Shown: positions 43,201-52,750 of the stretch, one piece after another
Layout of the letters: each line of letters begins with the position of its first letter
How positions within the stretch are numbered: position 1 is the first letter of the stretch
From: Anas platyrhynchos
Lineage: Eukaryota; Chordata; Aves; Anseriformes; Anatidae
Direction of reading: 5' to 3'
Assembly: GCF_047663525.1 (NCBI RefSeq)
Contig: NC_092592.1
Coordinates: 25,911,001-25,975,000, forward strand
Length of the DNA stretch: 64,000 nt
Position numbers and translations under genes: made by a program
The notes under the pieces: model-generated
Seen by the model: only the letters and a program-made list of their open reading frames with translations
Told to the model about the DNA's origin: nothing
Database searches by the model: none

Positions 43201-45980
43201 GTTCTAATACTGCAGAGGTGAGTGGTCTGCCAAAACAAAACAAAACAAAAAGTTACAAAAAAAAAAAATAAATAAAAAAAAACCTAAAGCTATAATAACA
43301 GCCAAAGGAAACACAGCAGAAATGTCTTACAGACAATCATGTCACAGAAAATATTTTTTTAAACATTAAATTATAAATAGGAGAACACTATGCAATTTTT
43401 ATAGTGCAGTTAGATGACAATACAGGAAAGGTGGCTCATTATGACATCTACTTCTGTTTACAATAAATATGTCAGCATTTAAAACATAGGCAAGCCACTT
43501 TAATTTTATGTCAGCACATGGCTTTCTGCTAACGGTTATATCAACACGAAAATATTGTTGCCAATTCATTTTATTGCATCCAAGAAGCGACATGGTATGT
43601 CTATGCTGTCCTGTTTACAATCATAAAATAAAAATATTAGTAGTGTTTTAAAAGAAATTGCATTAAATGCAAAAATATCATCAGCAGGAAAAAAAAATAT
43701 AGGAGTAATTCTGACTTAAATGAAAGTCTTTATTACCAGCAGATTAAACAAATGAGATTTCCCCCACCCCTTCCAAAAATATGTTCATTAAGTGCTGGAC
43801 AATGTCAAAACACCTACTCCTAACAGTAAGTACTAAGGCAAACTACATAAACAACATCAGAGGACCTAAAGAGAAATTATAGAAAGGTTTTCTTAAGTGG
43901 TTCAGTACCACGGAAAAGAGATGTGAGGAATCAGCAGAAGCCTTACTATCGCATGAATCTGAAACATCACTCTACTACAAAAAATATTGTATTGATTTAC
44001 TGTGAGTTTTGAAACTAAAGCTTTTCTCCTGAAAGCTATAAAACCAATTGTTCCAATCTAGTTAGGTGATAAGAAGATCAATGACTGAAGGATCAAAACA
44101 ACAACAGCAAAAAGAAAACACTAAACCCTATATTGACACTAAAATGCAAATTTAAAAACTCTCATCATAGTGGCACTCCCTTTGCTGTTCTTCTACTAAA
44201 ATAAGCTCAATAATAATTAACGTGTAGAAACAATAACATAATAAAGGAATGATGCTTTACTGGTCCTTCTGATTAGATGCTATCTGTAACACTAAGTACG
44301 TTGTAACCATTCACTTAAGAAGTTGCCTATATTTTTATCCTTTTTCCAAAGTTTATTTTTTTTCCTGGGTTAATGTGCAGAATTCTAAGCAGGACAGTAA
44401 GCTCTCTGATCAATTGATTCAACCACGTAAGTTATTATACTTATGATTAATTCAGGGAATTGAGTTATTCCATGCTTACAATTATGGAATTGTTTGTAGG
44501 ACTAGGAACCAAGCTAAATGAAAATGCATGTAATGGTTCATTACAGAAAAATCACTCTGAATATTGAATTACAACTCTAATTTTCATCAAAACAACAGTC
44601 TCTCCCCTGTTTCTCTCTTTATTTTCCTTTATTTTCTTAAGATTGATTTTAGCTAGTAAATGTAAAAAAGGGGTGTTCAGATTTCTCGAAGTTTTTCGAG
44701 AGGCTTGTAAGTTGCATCTTAGTAGTTTTTTAAAAGTTGTACATTGCTGTTGGTGGAATTGAAATCTATGAATACAATGCATATACCATCCCTGTTACTC
44801 TATTCAGGTAGGATTTTCAGTAAAATGCATCATCTATGAAAAGTGATTTCTTCAGAATACATAGGAACCTCTCAAAAGTTTGATGTTGATTTAGAAAAAG
44901 AAAAACAATCCGCTCAGTTGGACATTCAGGATAATTTGTTACAAGGAGAAAAGATTTCATAACCGCAGACTATGTATAAAGCATACTCCAGGCAGCATCT
45001 AACATGGCGTGTCAGGCTTCAGCACTCTGAACAAAAGAGCAGGTAAATCCTACTACATTTTATGAGAGGAAAAAAAACAAAGAAAAAACATTATTGGCTC
45101 AGAAAATATAGACAACCTCTGAGGAAAACAAGCTGGAAGGACAGCATTATTTGACTTTTGCCATCTCACTGCAAATACACCACCATGACATGGTTTTCTT
45201 TGAAGTCTAAGAATTAACATGATGTCTCAAACATGTTCAGCTCTGCGTGAAAGCTAGTTCATTATCTCTAGCTGTATAAACTCAAGCACTGGCGACTGTT
45301 TACTGAAACTACCTGTAAATGTGTTAGCCTGTGTTTGTAGAGGATAAGGACTGTGCCATCCCAGGCCCACTTCAGACCCTAAAAGTGGTTCTTTTCTCAC
45401 TCTTATCTGAATCATCCTTGAACAGGCTGCCTCTGAGCAGAGTTTACACTCCTCTTCTTTGATCTACTTTATAAAAACATCAGAATTGTTTACTTTGAAA
45501 TGCACACATTTCTTTCTTGGGGTGTGGGGAAACGAGAAGATGTTTTATGACAAGAACAGATCTATTTCAAGCCAACTGGTCATTTTCTCAGTGTTTCTCA
45601 TCCTTTCCAACATCCTGAATGAAGCAATGAAGCATAACTTCGTTGCTCAGTCCTAAATGAATTAATAAGAATTGACTCATACTACTGCCTATTAGGTAAT
45701 TCCGAACTTCCTACCCTGCTTTCTAACAAATGACCTAACAAATTGCCGTGCTAATGCCCCTGTAATCTAGTTTCCAACCCTCTCTCCGCGGAAAGTTCTT
45801 TAAGAAGGCAATACTACATCAAGGGATATCACCAGTAGTTGTACCACACACTTCAGAGGCAGAAGAATGTCCTAATCGCAGCACTCAGCCTCACGGACAG
45901 TAGTGAAATACTCTTAGTTCAAACAACATCTGTGCACCGTGTCCTCACAAAGGACAGTATGGTGTTTATAGGTGCTTATT
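39000..45980. other. Gene desert, right part up to the cluster
   Basis: AT-rich non-coding DNA with the TG microsatellite at 40.2 kb and A-tracts at about 40770-40792 and 43257-43280. The 116-codon minus ORF at 40571-40921 crosses the A-tract, reads it as poly-Phe and is not credible. Composition becomes GC-rich abruptly near 46,260, where the gene A CpG island starts. Confidence 0.7.
40181..40225 (+). repeat. (TG)n microsatellite, about 22 units
   Basis: A pure TG dinucleotide tract of 45 bases. Tracts of this length and purity are commonly polymorphic and can adopt Z-DNA. Confidence 0.97.
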
Positions 45981-46019
45981 GGTACCGGTGGTTGTCCGTA
46001 ATTTTCACTTATTTCTAAG

Positions 46020-46084
46020 CTCGAGTTGGACTCGATGATCTTGAGGTCTCTTCCAACCTAGAAATTCTGTGATCCTGTGATTCC
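46020..46084 (+). mobile_element. CR1 non-LTR retrotransposon 3' end (+ orientation)
   Basis: The segment reads GTTGGACTCGATGATC, then a TTGAGGTCTCTTCCAACCTAG core, then ATTCTGTGATCCTGTGATTCC, which is the 3' end and octamer tail of avian CR1. It is nearly identical to the reverse complement of the copy at 38769-38830, so both come from the same fairly young subfamily. It ends about 280 bases before the first conserved motif of gene A. Confidence 0.85.
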
Positions 46085-46363
46085 TTGAGTCACTTTCCTT
46101 TGCTGGTAGAGAGGCAATTGGATTCTTTCAGACCTTGGACCAAACACTCCAGAACTCCAAACCTGGGTTTTGCTCTCCCAAAAGAGGCCTCTCTATGTCC
46201 TTTTTTGTTACCAGCCCCTTCTGCATCCTTGTCCTTCATACCAGGGAAATAAAGATAGAAAATCACGGCTGGCCGAGAGAGGAGAGGCCGGCCGGGGCAG
46301 AATAAAGAGCGCAGGCCGTGATGCGATTACCCGCGGCTACGTGGCCGGCGGGTGACTCAGCGC

Positions 46364-46377
46364 TGAACTTGGCGCCA
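46364..46377 (+). promoter_or_regulatory. TGAACTTGGCGCCA motif upstream of gene A (Smad1/5-type GGCGCC core)
   Basis: The 14-base string TGAACTTGGCGCCA lies 236 bases upstream of the gene A ATG and recurs exactly upstream of gene B (52751-52764). GGCGCC is the GC-rich core bound by BMP-activated Smad1/5 in known BMP response elements. Here it is followed by AGGTCAGGCAG and no GTCT box is adjacent. A TGACTCAGC (AP-1/MAF-type) site immediately precedes it at 46353-46361. Function is inferred. Confidence 0.4.
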
Positions 46378-46477
46378 GGTCAGGCAGCCTTGAGCTCCGC
46401 TAACCGCCGCGCTCCGAGATTAGGCGGATGTAACAATCACCTGAAAGGGCAGATTAAAGCGCCTCTCCGGGGGGTTC

Positions 46478-46612
46478 CTTTGTTCTCGGCCTCATTTGAT
46501 GCTTCGCGGCCTTTTCAAACCGCGCCGCGGAAGGTGCTTTAAATATTTGCCCCCAGAGTCGAACCCCCCCCCCCCCCCAACAGGCTGCGAGCGGGCGGTG
46601 GCAGAGGCGCCC
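46478..46612 (+). promoter_or_regulatory. Core promoter and 5' leader of gene A
   Basis: Just upstream of the gene A start are a CTTTGTT TCF/SOX-type site (46478-46484), an AT-rich TATA-like stretch TTTAAATA (46538-46545) and a run of 15 C (46564-46578) ending in AACAG. The C run followed by AACAG also looks like a splice acceptor at 46583, so an upstream non-coding exon is possible. A SOX-type AACAAT lies at about 46431. The transcription start is not determined. Confidence 0.45.
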
Positions 46613-47645
46613 ATGGACAAGGGCCGCTTCTCGGTGGAGTGGCTGGCACAGAGCAGCTGCGGCGGGGCCCGGACCGTTCACCGCCACCTCCGCGACGCCC
46701 AGGACAGCCGCCCAAGGGACCTCGGTGAGTGCCGGCCGCCCCGACGGGCTGGGACTGCCGGGGTAGCGGCCGCTGAGGTAACGACCGTTGGGGCTAACGG
46801 CCGCTGGGGTAACGACCGTTGGGACTAACGGCCGCTGGGGTAACGGCCGCCGCGCGCGAGGCCGTCGGGGAAGCGCAGCTGCACGTGCGGCCGCTGCCTG
46901 CGTGCCCGCCCCCCTGACGGGCCGCTCCCGCTCCCGTCCCGCAGGTCCCGGAGGCTCGGAGCGGAGCAGCCCCGAAGCGGAGGAGGGAGGAGGCGGTGCT
47001 GCCGTGCCTGGGCGGCCCCGCACCAAGTTCTCGGCGGCGCAGCTGCAGGAGCTGGAGCGGAGTTTCCGCGAGCAGCGCTACATCGGCGCCAGCGAGAAGC
47101 GGCGCCTGGCCGCCCTGCTCAACCTCTCCCAGAGCCAGGTGAGCGCCGCACCGCGGGGACCGGGACCGGGACCGGGCGTCCCGTTAAGCGGCCGCTGGGG
47201 ATGGCCTCGGAGCGCATCACCCAACGGAAAACGAGACGACCGAATTTGTTCTTGACTCTTTCTTTCTTATCCCTAGATAAAAACCTGGTTTCAGAATCGC
47301 CGGATGAAGTTTAAACGCGAGACGCAAGATGCCAGGGTGGAAGCTCTGGTCTCGGGTTTGTTTCTGCCCTATTGCTGTTACCCAGATGTCACACCCAGCC
47401 CTTCTCATGGGATGGACGCCAGTGTCTCTGCTGCCCGTGGTGTCTCCCTTCACCCGGCGGTGCCGAGCCCTGCCTTGCTGGTACCCACGGTTTCAGCTCA
47501 GTCTGCTCAGCCACTTCTGCCAAGCCCAGCCTTACTGTTGCCTCCCAGCCCAGGACTCTCTTCTTATTCTACCACAGTGCCAGCAATGACTTTAACCAAC
47601 GACCATAAAAGACTGAGATTCCAGCCATATCTTCCTTCCTTTTAA
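46613..47645 (+). CDS. VENT-family homeobox transcription factor, gene A (three exons, 224 aa)
   Basis: Coding exons are 46613-46724, 46945-47138 and 47277-47645, with GT/AG junctions CTCG|GTGAGT, CCGCAG|GT, CCAG|GTGAGC and CCCTAG|AT. Intron 1 is phase 1 and intron 2 is phase 0. The start ATG lies in a good context (GCGCCCATGG) and opens MDKGRFSVEWLAQSS, the N-terminal module of VENT proteins. The homeodomain spans about residues 59-118, with Thr47, Trp48, Phe49, Gln50, Asn51 and Met54. Intron 2 falls between homeodomain residues 44 and 45. After the homeodomain comes a Ser/Pro/Leu-rich tail ending in LRFQPYLPSF. By hand count the homeodomain shares 36 of 60 residues with gene B and 35 with gene C, so A is the most divergent of the three. 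RRMKFKRE and RTKF recall Xenopus ventx3/vex1, but I cannot assign orthology. Family members are nuclear DNA-binding proteins, mostly repressors downstream of BMP and Wnt. Family assignment is firm; the exact paralogue is open. Confidence 0.88.
46768..46850 (+). repeat. 31-base tandem repeat in intron 1 of gene A (about 2.6 copies)
   Basis: Copies start at 46768, 46799 and 46830 (the third is partial). The two full copies differ at only two positions. Each unit contains TAACG and CCGTTG, MYB-type YAACKG motifs facing one another, plus GGCCGCTG. A related piece, TTAAGCGGCCGCTGGGG, recurs in intron 2 at about 47184. The repeat lies wholly within the intron, so copy-number change would not alter the protein. 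Confidence 0.8.
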
Positions 47646-47985
47646 AAAATATCAAAGACTATCTGCATTAACACCTGCCAAATATCTAAAGAATACTTAG
47701 TTATACTAAATATATGGATGACTTAGATTTTTTTTCTAATGTTGCGAGGAGAAAACAATCTATGTTAGAGGAATAATACTGAGAGTGGAAGCAAAGGAAT
47801 TGGAACTTTCCTTATTCCTACAGTCTTTGCTCTACTGTATTGAAACTTTTCCTATCCAAAAGTTTGTTTTCAGAAAACAACCTGTAATCAGCTGGGGCTC
47901 TCCAAAGAAAAATTGGAATCATTGATTACACTGAAGTTTACACAGTAATTAAATAATGTAATAATAAATGGAGAATGTGACTGTT
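47646..47985 (+). terminator. 3' UTR and probable poly(A) signal of gene A
   Basis: The stop codon TAA ends at 47645. The next AATAAA lies at 47963-47968, in TAATAATAAATGG, about 320 bases downstream. The interval is AT-rich and non-coding. This is the most economical 3' end for gene A; it was chosen from the hexamer alone. Confidence 0.45.
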
Positions 47986-50590
47986 CTAATGAAGTGTGAG
48001 TTTTTTAAGGAAAGACTTGTAAACTGCAGCAAATGCATTAAAATGAAAATGATACAAAACGTGTTGGCCCTATAAACAAAACTGAACAAGTTGTCCAATA
48101 CTGTCTTTTATGTGTATATTTTGCATCTTCCTTAAAATGGTCTACCCTTTATGTGGCTGTGAGTATTCCATTTATACATTTAAAGGATACATAAAGGTAA
48201 TAATTGGCAATTTTTTTTTTTCTCATATCAGTGTCAAAACAATTTCACTTCAGTCTGACAAAAATGCTTGTACACAAATTCAGGTCTCTGAGAATGCTCA
48301 AAGAAAACTGTTTCAGTTGTTACTTCTACAGCTTAAGCTGTAATGTGGCAGCCTCACTAAGTTTAAGCTGCAGCTTTCTGTTAGGCTTGCTGTCAGGACT
48401 GTTCCTAAAAATCCTATGTCAAGCTTTATAGAGAGTGAAAAAAAACATGCATATAGAGAATAATGAGAAACAGACCTTGCATCAACCTAAAGCTAGAGTG
48501 TAAACTGTAGCAGGTGTGATTACATCTCCTCCCTTGCCCTGACCATCCTTAGCTGCTTGTCAGGAGAAAAATGAATTACTTTGCACTTATTTTTATAAAA
48601 AAAAAAAAAACAAACAAACAAAAAAAAACCAAAAAAAAAAACCTTCAGGTAGAGATTGTACAAAGTTGACAAACATGGCCTACAAACACCTTGTGCAATG
48701 TCTTGATAATCCTTCCCCTCTTCCCCCCCCCTTTTCAGTTTTGGGAGTGAGGGAAGTGAAGATGAATTCCAAATTTTTGGTAGCAACAACGTTTAGTGTG
48801 GTATAAGAGACCACAAAGAATTACATCTACATTCCTACCTTTTGTTTTACAGCTCCTGTTCTGCTTATAACCTCTGATGTAAAAACTAATCTCCAAGCAT
48901 TCCATAGCTGGGTTATCTCTCTACCTGCTGTCAAGAAGCACCCATACCGTAACCATGAGGTAAGGGGGTGGCAGCAGACACTCAAAGGAATTCCCCCTCC
49001 CAACACACCCACACTTCTTCTCCCTGCCACACCAAAACTCTGCTCTGAGATACAGGTTGCTGAAGGGACAAAGTGTTAATTTCTCAGTCTCTTTGCATGC
49101 AGACTGCGTATACCAGAGAAAACAGCCTGACAATTCCTGCACTGTCACCTTGTAATTCCAGACACCACTTCCCCGATGTCCAAGAAGTTTGCCTCCAACC
49201 TGGTTCCCGTTGGAGTTAAGTCTGCAGGTCTTATGCTGGTCTAACCTTAACGTTTAGAGCAGTTTAATTTGACAAAACTTTTCTCCTTCTAAATCATCCT
49301 TTCACAGGTGAGAAGCCCCCAGGCTATTAAATTGAAACTCTCAAGGCTCACTGGATTAGAAGTTGAAAAGGGAAAATTTAGACTACAGTGCAGCAATCAA
49401 CTTAGTTAATGCATTTAAAAAAACGTTTAATGAATTAAAGAAACGTAATTAAAGTCTAAAGATCGAGTGCTAACTAACCCCTTTGGGAAGAGAAGTGAAA
49501 ACTGTGATCCTGAGAACTACCCCCTTTTTCCTCGTGGGAGGAAAAAAAAGTTTAAGGATTGTTAGAGTAAAAACCAAAGATGTTTCCTTTAAATGCTGCT
49601 TGTCCTAAAAGGATCAATTTACTTTTTTTTTGTTTTTGTTAAGTAAAAAGTAATTATTATTTTTATAAAGTTCAATATGCAATTACAATGAACATTTAGT
49701 GGTGAATCAAAGGCCAAATTTGCAGATTAAAATCTCATTGAGATAATAGGGCTGTTAACAGAGCACTAATTTGCTCTTAAATCTTTTACAAGATACTGGT
49801 TTTGGTAATTCTAACACTTTAAAATTCTGCAGTGAAGATTTGAACTATTTAATCACTGTTTAAAGACACATAGGTTTAATTACCATTTGTGATTAACACA
49901 ATTGAAGTTCCCATGTGGAAAATGGAGTCGAAGTGCAAAGCAATAAATTAATATTCAGAAGAGAAACTCACCTACATCTTCCTCCTGTGGTGTGCTTCAA
50001 AGGGTGCACTTAACCAAATGCACAGTACAATACAACTGGCAAGGTCCAAGCTCCCAAATACGCAATACTCAGAATATACCTCTCAGCATCAGTGTAGGAA
50101 AGTCAGGTGATATACATAAAATATCTGAATTTTTCCCCATTACATGAAAGTGCAGTGTACAAATGCAACCTTTAAAAAGTTTGCACATGTAACACTAGGT
50201 TTTATATATATGAGAACTGGGGATGTTCAATCATAACCAGTTTCTTAACATTCAATTGCAGACTAAACTTAATAAGTTTATCCTACACCGTGAGAAATTT
50301 GACAATTGCAAGTTTTTGAGTTTTTTGCCATGGTTTTTGGTTTTTCTCCCTCCCGTTCCTGAAAGGAACAAAACAAAACAGCTGCAGGCACAAAACAAAA
50401 CAAAAAAGCTGTAGGCACAGAAACTGCAAGTGCATCATGGCTGTAGCATAATTATTCATTTCAACATTGCTTAACCCTTCAGCATATCTAGAAATCAAAA
50501 GATGGTAGACTACCTGCATTTAAAAAATAGGTCTTTTGCAAAGATGGGATATCAAATCAAAAATGACCGAGTGGGACCAAATCCAATAAA
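47986..50590. other. Intergenic DNA between the converging 3' ends of genes A and B
   Basis: No gene seen. The part at about 49,380-49,960 is notable for several homeodomain-type cores (TTAATTA-like, GCAATTA, GTTAAC) and a strong TCF-type site ATCAAAGG (49706-49713), so it may hold an enhancer. The rest has simple A/C tracts (48597-48640) and no clear signal. Confidence 0.5.
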
Positions 50591-50591
50591 T

Positions 50592-50597
50592 TTTAAT
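50592..50597 (-). terminator. Candidate poly(A) signal of gene B
   Basis: TTTAAT on the + strand is ATTAAA on the gene strand, about 150 bases past the TAG stop at 50747-50749. I saw no canonical AATAAA on this strand nearby. It is supported only by the hexamer and its distance. Confidence 0.35.
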
Positions 50598-50746
50598 ACA
50601 ATTCAGTACAAATATAAAATTATTACTCTTCACATTTAACTTAGAAAATAATAAACATATGATTCCAAGTTAGACAAGAAATTCTGAGCAGAACATAATT
50701 ACAGCATACATTAATTTTCCCCTTTGCCTTCCCCATTTTTTTCTCA

Positions 50747-52140
50747 CTATAATGCATATACAGGATGGCATTTCTTGTCCATTTTATTCTGAATAACTGG
50801 GTGGAAAGAAGGATGAGGAGGAAGCCAGTGCTGATGGTAGTACGGCAGCTCATTTGCTATAAAGCGGTAGGTGCTTTGCAATGCATCGTATCTGGGAAAG
50901 GATAAGCTGAACTGCACAGCCGGCACCGGGGTAAGGGGCAGGAGTCTCTGGTGCTGTGAAGCAAAGGGATAGTGGAAAGACAGTGGAAAGCCCTCATCAT
51001 GAAGGAGGGCTGGTGGGGTTCCCAGTGGGTAGCTGTAGAGTGGAGCAGGAGACACAAGGCTGTGCTGCTGGTCCTGGATTTGCCTCTTCAGTTTCATCCT
51101 CCGGTTCTGAAACCAGGTCTTGATCTAAGTAACATAAGGAAAGAGGCACGGGGTGCAAGAGACAGATCAGTAACCTTGCTTAAAAACAAACAAACAAACA
51201 AAAAACTACAAACAACTGTGGCTCGTGGGCCTTTGCAATATTTGCTTTGCGTTAATTGATGGGGTTGAACTCATGTCCTTGTTAACTGAGGGCACAGCAC
51301 TGGATGGGGGCACGACCGTGTCGAGCAGTTTCAGGTGAATCACTTCGGGGCTTTAAGAACGTACATAACACCCCGATGGCTGTGCTCTGAGACCGGGCTG
51401 TTTACCTTGCCGAGAAGCCCCACACGGCCACACCCAGCTGAAGATCCCTAGGTGGATCTGCTGCGAGCGCTGCCCGATGGGGCGGGGGAGGACCCGGCAC
51501 CCACCTGGATCTCTGAGAGCTGCAGGGCAGCCGCCAGCTTTCTCCGCTCCGAGGCCCCCAGGTACTTCTGACGCTGGAAGGTCTTCTCCAGCCGGCAGAC
51601 CTGCTCCGCGGTGAAGGCCGTCCTCGCCCTCCGCTGCCGTCCGCGGGTCGCGCCCGGTGCCGCCGCCCCGCTGCTGCGCTCCGCACCCGCGCTCTCACTC
51701 TCGTAGCCCGAGGACTCGTCGGCGCTCAGCCAGCCGCCGTCGGGGACTGCCGGGGAGGGAGAAAGAAGGCGGCGGTGAGGCTTCTGTCCCCACACCGCAG
51801 TCCCCCGCCTTGCCGAGCCGTGGCAGCGATGGGAGCTGAAGTCCCGTCCCCACAATCCACCCATGCCCCCCCTGCTCCCAGCTTCTGACCTCCCTCACCC
51901 ACCTGCCTCCGACGGGCAGGGGTCGTTGGGCTCCCGGGGGCTGTCTGCGCCCCGCTCCGCCGCGCAGGGCTCGCTGTCTGCGGCCTGGCTCGGCCGCGGT
52001 CCCTCCCGTCGGGGCTCGGCTCGGGCCAGGAGGGGGCTGCTGCCCAGCGAGGTCGGGGCGCAGGGAGGGGGCGCGCAGCAAATGTGGGGCCTGACCCCGT
52101 GGGGCTTGGTCTCTGCCAAAGGAAGCTCGGTCTGGCTCAT
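50747..52140 (-). CDS. ventx2: VENT-family homeobox transcription factor, gene B, ventx2-like (three exons, 285 aa)
   Basis: On the minus strand the coding exons are 52140-51903, 51746-51505 and 51124-50747. Junctions are GGCAG|GTGGGT, CGGCAG|TC, ATCCAG|GTGGGT and ACTTAG|AT; intron phases are 1 and 0, as in genes A and C. The ATG has a strong context (CCACCATGA) just downstream of a TATA-like box. The homeodomain is at about residues 117-176 and carries Thr47, Gln50, Asn51, Met54, and both Arg31 and Glu42. Directly after it come QIQDQQHS and a Pro/Tyr/Phe-rich tail. An acidic ESSGYESES motif sits at residues 90-98. Both the tail and this motif match my memory of Xenopus ventx2 proteins, where the factor is a BMP4-induced ventralising repressor that cooperates with Smad1. 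Unlike A and C, exon 1 begins MSQTELPLAE and has no FSVEWL module. The 43/60 homeodomain identity with gene C marks them as close paralogues. Family is firm; the ventx2 label is likely. Confidence 0.9.
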
Positions 52141-52179
52141 GGTGGAGAGGGGCTGGGGGGCCGCCGGGCTCGGCCTGCT

Positions 52180-52187
52180 CTTATATG
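52180..52187 (-). promoter_or_regulatory. TATA-like box of gene B
   Basis: The minus strand reads GTCCATATAAGAGC. TATAAG lies about 40-45 bases upstream of the ATG, which implies a very short 5' leader of 15-20 bases. Gene C has a TATA box at a nearly equivalent distance, which supports both. No mapped transcript start is available. Confidence 0.55.
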
Positions 52188-52231
52188 GACGTTCCGGTCC
52201 CGGGCGGGCTCGTTTGCAAGTGTGAACCCAC

Positions 52232-52258
52232 ATCAAAGTGGGAATCGAGTAGAGATAA
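52232..52258 (-). promoter_or_regulatory. TCF/LEF-type plus GATA-type site pair in the gene B promoter
   Basis: On the + strand ATCAAAG (52232-52238; CTTTGAT on the gene strand) is a TCF/LEF-type site and AGATAA (52253-52258) a GATA-type site. The TCF-type site is about 98 bases above the ATG. The same two motifs in the same order occur in the gene C promoter, with starts 11 bases apart there and 21 here. Xenopus vent genes respond to Wnt8 and BMP, so such inputs are expected. Confidence 0.5.
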
Positions 52259-52283
52259 CAGCTGCCTGCCAGCGAGGAGGAAA

Positions 52284-52307
52284 GTTCACACGTCTGGCAA
52301 ATGTCTG
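52284..52307 (-). promoter_or_regulatory. GTTCACACGT plus two GTCTG Smad-box motifs upstream of gene B
   Basis: GTTCACACGT (52284-52293) resembles a T-box half site (TTCACACCT). It overlaps GTCTG (52292-52296), which is repeated at 52303-52307, 11 bases or one helical turn away. A half-octamer GCAAAT (52297-52302) lies between them. GTCT/CAGAC boxes bind Smad4 and Smad complexes, and Xenopus ventx2 is a direct BMP/Smad1 target. The occupants are inferred. Confidence 0.45.
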
Positions 52308-52750
52308 CAAACCCCTGGCTCCAGCTTGTCTGGGGGGGCCGGGGAGACCCCTTGAAGTGCAAACCTGCCCCTCTCCCCCGGAGGGCAGGGCACGGGCAGG
52401 CCCAGCCCCGCGAAGAGGCGTTTAAAGATACTGAAGGTGTCGGTAACAGCGGGTTTTAGCCCTTTTCCAGCCGCGGGGTCCTGCATGGCGCGGTGGTACC
52501 CGAAGCCAGTCACAAGATAGCCCGGCCCGCACCGTCGGGGCCCGGGGCGAGCCCAGCGCCGGTGAGCCGGGGGCTACCGCAACTCCCCATGGGCCAGCAG
52601 CCCCACTGTCAGGAAAGTCACCCTGGGGGAGCCGTGGAGGCCGGGCACCCTGTGAAAAGCTGTGGGGAGCCGCTGACCAGAAGTCCCTATCCCCAGGGCT
52701 GAATCCTCACCTGGGCTATAGGATCAGCAGGGCCGCGGGCCTTCTCAGCT

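Noticed and set aside
44684..44705. CTCGAAGTTTTTCGAG short inverted repeat
   Set aside because: Six-base arms are expected by chance in a window this size.
26..46300. CRISPR arrays, bacterial-type operons or terminators
   Set aside because: No regularly spaced direct repeats or prokaryotic gene structure; the DNA is clearly vertebrate.
46454..47026. 190-codon minus ORF over gene A
   Set aside because: Antisense shadow in GC-rich DNA, Pro/Arg/Ala-rich and crossing the gene A intron repeat; no domain.
46788..47255. 155-codon + ORF treated as a single-exon homeobox gene
   Set aside because: It includes gene A exon 2 but begins in the intron 1 repeat and runs past the exon 2 donor into intron 2; the homeodomain would stop before helix 3. 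The spliced model explains it.
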